Origin: Antedon mediterranea
Lineage: Eukaryota > Echinodermata > Crinoidea > Comatulida > Antedonidae
Direction: 5' to 3'
DNA: 64,000 nucleotides
Assembly: GCF_964355755.1 (NCBI RefSeq)
Contig: NC_092670.1
Location: forward strand, 19,591,201 to 19,655,200
Part shown: piece after piece, positions 1-11,849 of the stretch
Position numbering within the stretch: position 1 is the stretch's first letter
Layout of the letters: each line of letters starts with the position of its first letter
Translations under genes and position numbers: made by a program
The notes under the pieces: model-generated
The model's input: the letters and a program-made list of their open reading frames with translations, nothing else
The model's database searches: none
What the model was told of the DNA's origin: nothing

Positions 1-60
1 ACACCAGATAAATTAGAATATTAAGGTTGATTAATCTAGAATAAGAATTAACAAAATGAA

Positions 61-1295
61 ACTGTCTTTAAATTTATACTGGTTTATAATTACAGTAGTG
101 CTTGTTATTTAATCTATTATATTTATGAGGAAGATGTCATTGGAAAGGTGACTACCGTATATTTCGTTGTATAAGTCGCACTTTTGACACGCAAATTTGA
201 CCTCTAAATTAAGGGTGCGTCTTATACACCAAACATAAATGCCTCACCACACAGATTGTACATAGGCCTAGAGGCTATCGTCACCTCGTGTGCTAGGCCT
301 GAGTAAGCTAGGCCTAGCTACAGTAACTAACTAACGTAACGGCAACCTGCTTCTGCCTAGTTTTCAAGGCATTTTAGCATGATGTTATACTAAATATGAT
401 GAAAAGATTTGTTCATTATGGCGATAAAATTTCATATGTAAACGTTTACGTACGATTGGAATAGTATTTATTTATACAGTAGTTATACGCACGATCGCCG
501 TACCCCCAGCGCAAGCCCTTCTTGGCGGCCACATGGTGTACGGTATTCGACTAGTATATTCTCCAGGTGATTATAGCATGGACCTATACATAGATACTAA
601 TCGAATACGATTGTCCGTGAAAACGTGCGCCCTCTCGAAATGATCAAGCGAGGCTAGCCCACACGAACGTACGTGTTACACACACGGTCATGCACTCGAT
701 GATGCGGCTGTTGAGGCTGGGCGCAGCCGAGCCTAGGTAAGAAAAAACCTAAATAAAGGACGCCGTTGCAGATATAACAAAATATATTATTACAATAATA
801 TTGATTACAATTTAAAAAAACATTGTTTTGATGAAATATAAGCTGCGTCTTATACACCGACGATATAAAAAATACCGATATTTTACTCTCAGTTAGGGGG
901 TGCGTCTTATACACAGGTGCGACTTATACACCAAAATATACGGTATCTAGAATAGCATACACCGGACTAATCATGATAAGGTGTTCACACCAGTATAAAT
1001 CAAATTTATACTGGTTTACAATCAGTGCTTGTTATTTAATCTATTATAATTATGAGGAAGATGTCATTGGAAAGGTGACTATCTAGAATAGCATACACCG
1101 GACTAATCATGATAAGGTGTTCACACCTGTATAAATTAAATTTATACTGGTTTACAATCAGTGCTTGTTATTTAATCTATTATAATTATGAGGAAGATGT
1201 CATTGGAAAGGTGACTATCTAGAATAGCATACACCGGACTAATCATGATAAGGTGTTCACACCTGTATAAATTAAATTTATACTGGTTTACAATC
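61..1295. repeat. 136-bp tandem repeat in the TMC intron upstream of the first visible exon
   Basis: A unit beginning TCTAGAATAGCATACACC and ending GGAAAGGTGACTA recurs at about 946, 1082 and 1218, a period of 136 bp. A truncated unit at 61-154 is cut off from the array by the mobile element at 155-943. The units are almost identical, so the array looks recent. It is probably intronic, since it lies directly before the exon at 1408. Confidence 0.85.
155..943. mobile_element. Non-autonomous pogo/Tc1-mariner-like DNA element, TA target duplication
   Basis: Ends are inverted: CCGTATATTTCGTTGTATAA on the left, and on the right the complement of a run reading CCGTATATTTTGGTGTATAA. Both ends carry TATAAGTCGCAC and TCTTATACAC motifs. 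TA flanks both sides (153-154 and 944-945). The tandem repeat it sits in supplies uninserted copies (GTGACTATCTAGAATAG near 1076 and 1212), so the insertion boundaries are exact. The 789-bp interior has no transposase reading frame. Assignment to the Tc1/mariner superfamily rests on the TA duplication and on remembered similarity of the termini to pogo-like elements. Confidence 0.8.
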
Positions 1296-1407
1296 AATGC
1301 ACTACATATCATTAAAATGAAACTAATAATTGTGTATGTGAGACTAAAATGCATCCAGCATGCGTTCTTTGTATTATTTCTTTTAAGTCTCTCTATTTTT
1401 TTTCCAG

Positions 1408-4400
1408 CCGGGTGAAGACCCAATTTTAATAGAGAAATTAGCAGTGCCGTTATTGATTAGCGGATTTAACTTGATACTTCCGTATATGTTTAGTGTTCTT
1501 GGCTCCTTTGAAGGCTACAGAAGTCCTAGAATACAGCTATACATTGCATTAGGCAGGTTAGTACACTTGATATATATCAGTAGATTTTGATGGTTTAAAA
1601 AAAAAATAATAATTTACCAATCCTAGTGTCCTGTGATTTGACAATTATGCTTAGCAAAAAAATCTATGATTTTGTTTAAGTCAATTTTGTTCTCTCATGA
1701 ATTGGATTCATATAAGGTAATTGAACTTGCTTGATAAATTAAGGTTTAATTTTTCACACGAGAATTTCTTAACTAAAAAAAAATCCAGTCCTGGCCATTT
1801 CTGATATCCAGCTTTATAGTTAACTTAGCCTAAAGGCCAATTTACACAGACACGATTGGAAACGGTAAAAAACTCTGAAGATTCTCTATCTATCCTGAGC
1901 AGAAACATAGATTCTATATTTTTAGTAAACCGTTACCACTCATCTGTGTAAATTGGCCTTACAGAATGATCATGCATTTTAAAAGCTATGATTTAGTGTT
2001 CTAAATAAATTGTTTTTGTTTTCAGAACTGTGGTCATGAAAATTGCTGTTCTGGTGACCTTGTTTTACTACTTGATATCGTTAGTAGATTCAACAAATGT
2101 AAGTTTCTTTTTAAATTTAATTTATGTGTATTCACATGTATATTTCTAAATATATTTTATATAAAATAGAGTTTAAATTTTGTTTAGAATCCAGACCTTA
2201 AATTGACCCCTTTAGACCCAGTACTTTTTACATCTATTTAGGCTCACCCAACACAAGGTGTTTAATAGAGTGTCTAAATGGTGCCAGGTAACCTAACCAT
2301 TTAGAGGTTTGCCTGGTAATTGTATTATTTGCTAGCTGTGAGTCATACATTTATTCCTATTCTTTTTTAGTGCTGGGAGACATTTCTTGGAGCTGAAATA
2401 TACAAACTGGTCATTATAGATTTCATTGTTCAAGCACTCTCCACGTTCTTTCTTGAGTTTGTTAGAAAGTAAGTACCAACTTTTTTTAAATAGTTACTGC
2501 AGTATCCAGTTTGCCAGTTACTGCAGTATCAAGTTTGCCAGTTACTGCAGTATCAAGTTTGCTAGTTACTGCAGTATCCAGTTTGCTAGTTACTGTAGTA
2601 TCCAGTTTGCTAGTTACTGTAGTATCCAGTTTGCTAGTTACTGCAGTATCCAGTTTGCTAGTTACTGCAGTATCCAGTTTGCTAGTTACTGCAGTATCCA
2701 GTTTGCTAGTTACTGCAGTATCCAGTTTGCTAGTTACTGTAGTATCCAGTTTGCTAGTTACTGTAGTATCCAGTTTGCTAGTTACTGCAGTATCCAGTTT
2801 GCTAGTTACTGCAGTATCCAGTTTGCTAGTTACTGTAGTATCCAGTTTGCTAGTTACTGTAGTATCCAGTTTGCTAGTTACTGCAGTATCCAGTTTGCTA
2901 GTTACTGTAGTATCCAGTTTGCTAGTTACTGCAGTATCCAGTTTGCTAGTTACTGTAGTATCCAGTTTGCTAGTTACTGCAGTATCCAGTTTGCTAGTTA
3001 CTGTAGTATCCAGTTTGCTAGTTACTGTAGTATCCAGTTTGCTAGTTACTGTAGTATCCAGTTTGCTAGTTACTGCAGTATCCAGTTTGCTAGTTACTGT
3101 AGTATCCAGTTTGCTAGTTACTGCAGTATCCAGTTTGCTAGTTACTGTAGTATCCAGTTTGCTAGTTACTGTAGTATCCAGTTTGCTAGTTACTGCAGTA
3201 TCCAGTTTGCTAGTTACTGCAGTATCCAGTTTGCTAGTTACTGCAGTATGCAGTTTGCTAGTTACTGTAGTATCCAGTTTGCTAGTTACTGCAGTATCCA
3301 GTTTGCTAGTTACTGCAGTATCCAGTTTGCTAGTTACTGCAGTATCCAGTTTGCTAGTTACTGTAGTATCCAGTTTGCTAGTTACTGTAGTATCCAGTTT
3401 GCTAGTTACTGCAGTATCCAGTTTGCTAGTTACTGTAGTATCCAGTTTGCTAGTTACTGCAGTATCCAGTTTGCTAGTTACTGTAGTATCCAGTTTGCTA
3501 GTTACTGTAGTATCCAGTTTGCTAGTTACTGTAGTATCCAGTTTGCTAGTTACTGCAGTATCCAGTTTGCTAGTTACTGCAGTATCCAGTTTGCTAGTTA
3601 CTGTAGTATCCAGTTTGCTAGTTACTGCAGTATCCAGTTTGCTAGTTACTGTAGTATCCAGTTTGCTAGTTACTGCAGTATCCAGTTTGCTAGTTACTGC
3701 AGTATCCAGTTTGCTAGTTACTGTAGTATCCAGTTTGCTAGTTACTGCAGTATCCAGTTTGCTAGTTACTGCAGTATCCAGTTTGCTAGTTACTGTAGTA
3801 TCCAGTTTGCTAGTTACTGCAGTATCCAGTTTGCTAGTTACTGTAGTATCCAGTTTGCTAGTTACTGTAGTATCCAGTTTGCTAGTTACTGTAGTATCCA
3901 GTTTGCTAGTTACTGCAGTATCCAGTTTGCTAGTTACTGCAGTATCCAGTTTGCTAGTTACTGTAGTATCCAGTTTGCTAGTTACTGCAGTATCCAGTTT
4001 GCTAGTTACTGTAGTATCCAGTTTGCTAGTTACTGCAGTATCCAGTTTGCTAGTTACTGCAGTATCCAGTTTGCTAGTTACTGTAGTATCCAGTTTGCTA
4101 GTTACTGCAGTATCCAGTTTGCTAGTTACTGCAGTATCCAGTTTGCTAGTTACTGTAGTATCCAGTTTGCTAGTTACTGCAGTATCCAGTTTGCTAGTTA
4201 CTGTAGTATCCAGTTTGCTAGTTACTGCAGTATCCAGTTTGCTAGTTACTGCAGTATCCAGTTTGCTAGTTACTGTAGTATCCAGTTTGCTAGTTACTGC
4301 AGTATCCAGTTTGCTAGTTACTGCAGTATCCAGTTTGCTAGTTACTGTAGTATCCAGTTTGCTAGTTACTGCAGTATCCAGTTTGCTAGTTACTGCAGTA

Positions 4401-7400
4401 TCCAGTTTGCTAGTTACTGTAGTATCCAGTTTGCTAGTTACTGCAGTATCCAGTTTGCTAGTTACTGCAGTATCCAGTTTGCTAGTTACTGCAGTATCCA
4501 GTTTGCTAGTTACTGCAGTATCCAGTTTGCTAGTTACTGCAGTATCCAGTTTGCTAGTTACTGCAGTATCCAGTTTGCTAGTTACTGCAGTATCCAGTTT
4601 GCTAGTTACTGCAGTATCCAGTTTGCTAGTTACTGCAGTATCCAGTTTGCTAGTTACTGTAGTATCCAGTTTGCTAGTTACTGCAGTATCCAGTTTGCTA
4701 GTTACTGCAGTATCCAGTTTCCTAGTTACTGCAGTATCCAGTTTGCTAGTTACTGCAGTATCCAGTTTGCTAGTTACTGTAGTATCCAGTTTGCTAGTTA
4801 CTGCAGTATCCAGTTTGCTAGTTACTGTAGTATCCAGTTTGCTAGTTACTGTAGTATCCAGTTTGCTAGTTACTGCAGTATCCAGTTTGCTAGTTACTGC
4901 AGTATCCAGTTTGCTAGTTACTGCAGTATCCAGTTTGCTAGTTACTGCAGTATCCAGTTTGCTAGTTACTGTAGTATCCAGTTTGCTAGTTACTGTAGTA
5001 TCCAGTTTGCTAGTTACTGCAGTATCCAGTTTGCTAGTTACTGTAGTATCCAGTTTGCTAGTTACTGCAGTATCCAGTTTGCTAGTTACTGTAGTATCCA
5101 GTTTGCTAGTTACTGTAGTATCCAGTTTGCTAGTTACTGTAGTATCCAGTTTGCTAGTTACTGCAGTATCCAGTTTGCTAGTTACTGCAGTATCCAGTTT
5201 GCTAGTTACTGTAGTATCCAGTTTGCTAGTTACTGTAGTATCCAGTTTGCTAGTTACTGCAGTATCCAGTTTGCTAGTTACTGCAGTATCCAGTTTGCTA
5301 GTTACTGCAGTATCCAGTTTGCTAGTTACTGTAGTATCCAGTTTGCTAGTTACTGCAGTATCCAGTTTGCTAGTTACTGCAGTATCCAGTTTGCTAGTTA
5401 CAGTAGTATCCAGTTTGCTAGTTACTGCAGTATCCAGTTTGCTAGTTACTGCAGTATCCAGTTTGCTAGTTACTGTAGTATCCAGTTTGCTAGTTACTGC
5501 AGTATCCAGTTTGCTAGTTACTGCAGTATCCAGTTTGCTAGTTACTGCAGTATCCAGTTTGCTAGTTACTGCAGTATCCAGTTTGCTAGTTACTGTAGTA
5601 TCCAGTTTGCTAGTTACTGCAGTATCCAGTTTGCTAGTTACTGCAGTATCCAGTTTGCTAGTTACTGCAGTATCCAGTTTGCTAGTTACTGTAGTATCCA
5701 GTTTGCTAGTTACTGTAGTATCCAGTTTGCTAGTTACTGTAGTATCCAGTTTGCTAGTTACTGCAGTATCCAGTTTGCTAGTTACTGTAGTATCCAGTTT
5801 GCTAGTTACTGTAGTATCCAGTTTGCTAGTTACTGCAGTATCCAGTTTGCTAGTTACTGTAGTATCCAGTTTGCTAGTTACTGCAGTATCCAGTTTGCTA
5901 GTTACTGTAGTATCCAGTTTGCTAGTTACTGCAGTATCCAGTTTGCTAGTTACTGTAGTATCCAGTTTGCTAGTTACTGCAGTATCCAGTTTGCTAGTTA
6001 CTGCAGTATCCAGTTTGCTAGTTACTGTAGTATCCAGTTTGCCAGCTACTGCAGTATCCAGTTTGTTAGTTACTGCAGTATCCAGTTTGCTAATTACTGC
6101 AGTATTTTTTAGTTACTGCGATATCCAGTTTGCTCTTTAAAAGGATCATCATCATTTGCTACTTTTTTCATCTATTTTTCAGGATAGGTAAAGATTATTT
6201 TTGCCGTAATTTTGCTTCACCAGAGTTTGATATTGCCCGCAATACGCTAGAGCTGATTCAGGCCCAGACATTTACATGGTGTGTATACAAAAATGCTGTA
6301 GTGTAAATAGAGAGAGACACATTTAGGCAACTGAAATTGCTTTTAAATTAACATCTACCCACAGTTGGAGCCCTGTCTACACTATCAAATTAGTTTGACA
6401 AAAAATGTGTTATGTGCCCAAATATGGTAGTGATATGATGTCATCGTGTCCATATATGGGCACAGCACATTTTTTTGTCACATAAAGTTTTATAGTGTAC
6501 ACAGAGCTTAAGATTTCTCTAAGAGTCTGCAGGTTATTCATTTGCCTCTGACTGAATTTACTATCATATTTATTAATCAGTGTTTTTGTCGCTTTATTTC
6601 AGGATTGGAATGTACTATGCACCACTTCTCATGATCATTTGTATTTTTAAACTCTTTGTACTTTTTTATGTTAAAAAGGTGAATATTAATAGAATTGATA
6701 TACATAGAACCCATTTGGTACCAGTTGAGCACACAGATTTTGGAGTGATAATATTGTTAATCATAGTATACTATGGTATACATAGAACCAATTTGGTACC
6801 AGTGGAGCACCCACATTTTGGAGTGATAATATTTTTAATAATAGTTGGTATACATAGAACCAATTTGGTACCAGTGGAGCACCCAGATTTTGGAGTGATA
6901 TTTTTAATAATAGTATACTATGGTATACATAGAACCAATTTGGTACCAGTGGAGCACCCAGATTTTGGAGTGATAATATTTTTAATAATAGTATACTATG
7001 GTATACATAGAACCAATTTGGTACCGGTGGAGCTCACACATTATATTTTATTATACTATTACATCCATTGTGTCATTATTATATAGTTTAATTGAAAGAT
7101 ATTTTAGAATTGATATTTTCTTATTTGTTCTTCAGTTAAGCGTTTTATACAACTGTAAACCATCATTGAAACCATGGAGACTCGGTCGTACTCGTACTGC
7201 GTTTATGTTTGTCCTTCTATCGATGTATCTAGTGTGTTTAATCTGTGTAAGCTACAGTGTGGTGAAGTAAGTTATTTTATTTTGTTTCTCCAATCTAGTT
7301 TACAATATAAAATGTTACCATATTCTGTGTATGGGTTTTCTTTAAAAAAAAAAATGATTTTCTGTAGGATCAAACCATCAGAAAATTGCGGGCCGTTTTG

Positions 7401-9596
7401 CGGCGTAAATAGTACCTTTGAAGTAATCAGTGGAAAGTTTGAGTCTGCCGAAGTTTTTACAACGTTAGTAGGAATAATTACAGCACCGGGAGTCGTTGCC
7501 GCTGTCATAACACTTTTGATGTAAGTAATATATTTACTATGTTTATTTTAGTACATTTTTTCAAATCCAACATAAAAACTATAGGACATAAAAATGTAGG
7601 GACAATTTCATCTTGTTTTACAATAGGTATTACCAAAGAATATATATCACAAGAATGAGTAATCCACGATTTTCCGTGTAACAGTAATATTGTCCATGTG
7701 GTAGGGCGCCGCCATAAGTGTGGATGTATCTGGGATGTATACAACTTTTTGTGACGGTTTCAATAATCAAAGGCTAGACCACCGGTAGTATTTTCATGAT
7801 AAAAAATGTTATCAACTGCATGCCAACATCATGTTAAATACTATTTGGATATTTAATTGTTCGTTTTATGCAATTTATTTAGTAAAAACTGCCGTATAAA
7901 CAGTTTGCTTTATCAACCGGGCGCTACGATAACGTGACCGGGCGTGTTGGTGTTTACGCGTTTTCACGAAGGATAGTTTAATAATATTCCTATATTTAAC
8001 TTGTTTCTGGTAAAACAAAAAATACTATTTGGATATTTAATTGTTCGTTTTATGCAATTTATTTAGTAAAAACTGCCGTATAAACAGTTTGCTTTATCAA
8101 CCGGGCGCTACGATAGCGTGACCGGGCGTGTGTTGGTGTTTAGGCGTTTTCACAAAGGATAGTTTAATAATATTCCTATATTTAACTTGTTTCTGGTAAA
8201 ACAAATAAATGTTAATGACATTTAACATTTTATCCTATTAATAACATGTATTTTATACTAATTTATATCATAAAAACAATACTTAATTTACCGGGCGTAG
8301 AGTAGTACACGGCAATGGTAAAGAATAGGCCATGCTGAGTAACGATTCGTTGATTTTTGGTGTTGCTGTGTTAGGCCTTTTTTGTGAACTAACTTAGCAT
8401 GTTAGTAAATAATTGTCTGTAAAAGTGAATGTACACTAGTTTGTTAATAAATATGTATTATAAAATAGTTTACAATTGCAAAAACTATTATCATAATTCT
8501 ATTTAATGTATAATATTTTTTAAATCAAGTCTTATTTAGTATGTATACATCCGCCCTTATGAGGGCGGGCATCACTCACTGGAGCTCTCTGTTACAAATT
8601 TCTCATGCAAAAATCGCGGAATACTCATTCTTGTTATATTTATTCTTTGGTATTACAAAGATTTCTTTTTGTAAGTTCGCTTATAATTTTTTGGTTTTTA
8701 CAAAAAGAAATCTAAAATGTCTCACTTTAGGTGGAATAAAAGACATAATTATACATTTAGACCACCAATCTTTCATTTTATATGATGGTAAATTCAGTAC
8801 TAAGCATTTTTATCTAAAAATAATAAAGAACATAACATCTGCTTAATGTCTCATCTGAAGAATGAGACACTCAGTAAGTAAATTGTCATGTTCGAGTGAG
8901 TCACACACATTTTACCATATCCCATTGTCATATATAATACTTATATAGACATTTTATTACTCCTGTAATTATGCCCTTGTCATTTCTACAGGTTGATGGT
9001 ATATTACTATAGGGCTGTATTGGAAGGACGGAAAGAAATGGTGAGACAACTTAAACAACAAATAACACTGGTATGTAAAAGTTAGAAAGGGTTTCTTGCA
9101 CACTGATACTACAGTTTAAAGTCTTTATCTAATATACACTTACGGCCAACTTGGACAGCATCGTATTTCAAGATCCGACGAAACTTCTTGACTCATCGGT
9201 ACCGTCTTGAAATAGCCTCAGGCATAGTTTTTAGAGCGCTGGGAAAACTTGTTTAAATTTCCTCGTTCCTCGTACGACGCTGTCTGAGTTGGCCTTTACT
9301 CTACCACCAGAATGAGGAGTGTCTTCAACCTGTGCTGATATTATAGCTTACGACACCGCTTGACTTGCCTGTTTTATATTTGCCTACATTCCCAAGGTTT
9401 TATGTTCAAATCAAGTATATTTTCTCCTTACACTTTTTAGGAAGGAAAAGACAAACGGTTCCTACTCCAAAAATATCAAAACGCTACACTGAAGCAACAA
9501 GAAAAACGGAGCAAGCATGGAGTTAAGAAAGGACACATGTCGAAAAAGAGAATTGCAAATCAGAATATCCAACCAGCAGCTGGACGTCACAACTAG
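1408..9596 (+). CDS. Transmembrane channel-like (TMC) protein, 3' part, nine coding exons
   Basis: Exons read at 1408-1556, 2026-2098, 2371-2468, 6183-6278, 6603-6678, 7136-7266, 7368-7520, 8992-9070 and 9441-9596 (TAG stop). All junctions are GT-AG and the phases join, giving 336 residues that continue upstream of the window. The TMC signature starts exon 3 (CWETFLGAEIYKL, then FLEFVRKIG) and is followed by ARNTLELIQAQTFTW and IGMYYAPLL, as expected for the conserved TMC domain. Hydrophobic segments include FNLILPYMFSVLG, MKIAVLVTLFYYLISLV, MIICIFKLFVLFYV, FMFVLLSMYLVCLICV and FTTLVGIITAPGVVAAVITL. The tail is basic and Gln/Lys-rich, probably cytosolic. TMC proteins are multipass membrane proteins; some are pore-forming parts of mechanosensory channels. 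Which TMC paralogue this is cannot be told from the C-terminal part. A candidate poly(A) signal AATAAA lies at 10065-10070. Confidence 0.93.
1832..1961. mobile_element. Short MITE (130 bp) in a TMC intron
   Basis: Near-perfect terminal inverted repeats AAGGCCAATTTACACAGA and its complement TCTGTGTAAATTGGCCTT bound about 130 bp without coding capacity. A related but diverged element is at 9139-9300. Confidence 0.7.
2491..6135. repeat. 24-bp minisatellite, about 150 copies, filling a TMC intron
   Basis: The unit TAGTTACTGCAGTATCCAGT plus TTGC repeats for about 3.6 kb. Units come in two subtypes, CTGCAG and CTGTAG, plus rare variants (GTATGCAG near 3247, TTTCCTAG near 4720, TTACAGTAG near 5400). 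Degenerate units sit at both edges. Because 24 is a multiple of 3, two forward frames stay open across the whole array; these are not genes, since the exon 2371-2468 reads into TAA at the splice donor. The array begins 22 bp after one exon and ends about 47 bp before the next, so it is nearly the whole intron. Confidence 0.97.
6369..6510. mobile_element. MITE family A, copy 1 (imperfect palindrome)
   Basis: Terminal inverted repeats of the type CTGTCTACACTATCAAA enclose the inner palindromic pair AAATATGGTAGTGATATGA and TCCATATATGGGCACA. It lies in a TMC intron. Other copies are at 58725-58870, 60069-60200 and about 62543-62660. Confidence 0.8.
6700..7035. repeat. 72-78-bp tandem repeat, about 4.5 copies, in a TMC intron
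   Basis: Units containing CATAGAACCAATTTGGTACC and GATTTTGGAGTGATAAT start near 6703, 6781, 6853, 6928 and 7005. Length varies because an inner GTATACTATG stretch is present or absent. The array is open in the frame of the preceding exon, giving an apparent 168-aa frame, but a good GT donor ends that exon at 6678 and the next TMC exon at 7136 restores family sequence, so the repeat is intronic. Confidence 0.9.
7625..8660. mobile_element. Fold-back element with long imperfect inverted repeats and an internal duplication
   Basis: About 110 bp at 7625-7735 is an imperfect reverse complement of 8541-8660. Matching landmarks are ACCAAAGAATATAT with ATTTATTCTTTGGT, ACAAGAATGAGTA with TACTCATTCTTGT, and CATAAGTGTGGATGTAT with ATACATCCGCCCTTATG. 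Inside, about 185 bp (7836-8018) is repeated in tandem at 8021-8205. No credible coding frame is present. The element lies in the TMC intron between 7520 and 8992. Superfamily not recognised. Confidence 0.65.
9139..9300. mobile_element. MITE with GGCCAACT termini in the last TMC intron
   Basis: The left end TACGGCCAACTTGGACAGCA and the complement of the right end AGGCCAACTCAGACAGCG form about 25 bp of imperfect inverted repeat over about 160 bp. It resembles the element at 1832-1961. Confidence 0.6.
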
Positions 9597-9800
9597 TTAC
9601 CTTTGACCCCTATAAGTGACTATTTTGTTTTGGTGTACACAGTACTATCAGCCATTGTATATATTTATTTGATGACAAATTTGTAGCCGAATTACCCTCA
9701 ATATCAATTATATTTTACAGTAAATTAGAGTTATCTAGAATTTACCAAATTGTCTAATGTTAAATATGTAGGAATATGCAACTGCGTTTAGTCATTCTTA

Positions 9801-9976
9801 AAGTGTGGTTCCCATTAGCGACGCAACACAAGGACGTAACGCAAGTGAATTGACCAATCACAAGCGATGGCTTATTCGCTTGTAATTGCTAACTGTCTAT
9901 AACTTCGCTTGTCATTGGTTAAAACGCTTGCGTTGCGTTTACGTCCTTGCGTTACGTTCTAGTGGGAACCAAGCTT
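9801..9976. mobile_element. MITE family B, copy 1
   Basis: Inverted termini of the type AAGCTTGGTTCCCACTAG and CTAGTGGGAACCAAGCTT, with inner inverted motifs GGACGTAACGCAAG and CTTGCGTTACG. It lies just beyond the TMC stop codon, probably in the 3' UTR. A close copy is at 47531-47706; a decayed one is at about 11058-11200. Confidence 0.8.
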
Positions 9977-11849
9977 TAGGTATCTTTTGGATCCCGTAAG
10001 CTTTCATAGTATATGGTGCATTAATGGTTTGAAACAGCAAACTAATATATTTTGTATATAAGAAAATAAAGGTGTGATTATTTTAGAATATATTTTCATC
10101 ACATACTTTCAACCAATTTTTCATTGTATGTTTACTATAATATTCTTTTTCTTTTTTAAAACTTGTTTTTGTCAACAATGTTTTTTTAATTAATAATATT
10201 TTTTTGTTAATTTCACACGTGTTACATTTAGGATGGAGAAATAAATTGAGATTTCTCTATGCATATGTAAAAACATAAATGCATAGAATATCAGTACGGG
10301 CCAAAGGTGTCAGAATTTATGACTTTCTGAAACAAATCCTACCTCTTCCTCCTTGTACAACGGCCGTTTAACTGAATATAATATTGTATAAAGTACTATT
10401 TGATGAATACTAAATGATTATAGAGTTTTGTGACAGATTTTTGAACAAAAAAATTTGTAAGGGTAGTGCTGCACCTCTTCTCTCCCCCATCCCCAACTTC
10501 CCCACTTTTACCTCTCTCCTTCTTTCTCTACACTTATCTTCATCTTATATTAACTATGTTTGTACTCGGGATATGTTTTATGCATTCTCTGTATTCTCTG
10601 TACAGTTTTCTGCCAGAATAGTTTGACCCAAACATATTTGTAGTTTGTCCACCATCAGCAATTAAATCTCCCCCTCCCCATCTCCTTCCCCCCCCCCCTC
10701 CCCGACCTCCTCTCTCCCCAAAGTCAGTGCTGCTACTGATGTCTTATAATCCTTGTTTGTGATTGACACGTTTAGATATCATGCAATTTCTCTAAGTGCC
10801 TTAATCTTGTATATAATAAATAAGCAAATCATTTTTATCTATTATTTTAAGTCTTTCATATTGTAAAATATTAAAATGGAAAATAATATACTGTAATAGG
10901 AACATGTTACATATTTTATTTTGAATATTCCACCATATCAATTCTATTTATTTTGTTTTATTACTATATTACTATTACTATATTATTTATTATAATTACT
11001 ATAATGTTGTTTTTTTTTTTAGCTTTTGAAATATTGCTAATGATTTAGATTTTATTCAAGCTTGGTTCCCACTCATTGACATAACGCAAAAACGTAAGCG
11101 TAAGAAAGTTGACCAATAACGACGCGGTGGCTAATATGAACTGTCGCTTGTGATTGGTTAACTCACTTGCAGTGCGGTATGTCATGGCGCGTTCCGTCTC
11201 AAAATACTTGATTCCTTGTGCCTATTGTTATCATTTATATCAATGTTTGTACTGTCAGGTTTTGCAGAGAATTACATTTTTAACGAGATAATTTTCATAC
11301 AATAAATAATTGTGCCTTAATAACAAATTGAGTTATTTTTTTACATTTAGTAGTATTTGTAAACTTTTATACAGCGTGAGCAAATAAGAATATTTATTTA
11401 TATTTTGCCAGCATGCATAGATTAGGCAACGCCCACATCGCATATAACGCATTCATTTGTGTTATGTCTTCCGTCTTCAAAGTTCATGGTTCGAATTTAA
11501 ATAAACAGACGTTTCGAAATACTAGTTGATAATGATAACCCATTTAATTATATCTTTCATACTGTATCTAACTGATAACAAAGTAATACTATTTAAGGAA
11601 CAATAAAAAAAATGTCAATATTAAATCTGGTCAACAAACTTTAGGTACCGCATGTGTACTTTTGTAACAAGGACGTGGCAACTCCACTGCCTAGCTCACA
11701 CGCGCGCGAAGACGTACGATACGTCGTACGTGTGCACTTAAGTTTGAACACTCTTGGGTGGCTTTTTTTTTAAAGCTGTATGGCGATGATGAAGTTTATG
11801 ATTGTAATCTAAAAAGTTAATGACAGTTGTTTTGCACATATCTCTGGTA
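9977..11849. other. Intergenic stretch between the TMC gene and the sulfotransferase array
   Basis: No gene seen. It contains the candidate TMC poly(A) signal near 10065, a C/T-rich tract around 10660-10720, a decayed MITE B copy near 11058, and a dispersed repeat at 11272-11455 that recurs at about 19020-19200 (shared landmark CATGCAT followed by GATTAGGCAACGCCCACATC). Confidence 0.6.

Noticed and set aside
2426-6140. Two overlapping forward frames of about 1200 codons made of an 8-residue repeat
   Set aside because: They are the 24-bp minisatellite read in its two open frames; neither is in phase with the TMC exon, which runs into TAA at the donor if the intron is kept.
6580-7086. 168-codon frame with a repeated HRTNLVPVEHP-type motif
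   Set aside because: Starts in the exon at 6603 but continues into an intronic tandem repeat; splicing at 6678 to 7136 gives proper TMC sequence.
8541-8846. 101-codon frame at the right arm of the fold-back element
   Set aside because: No domain; overlaps an inverted-repeat arm within a TMC intron.
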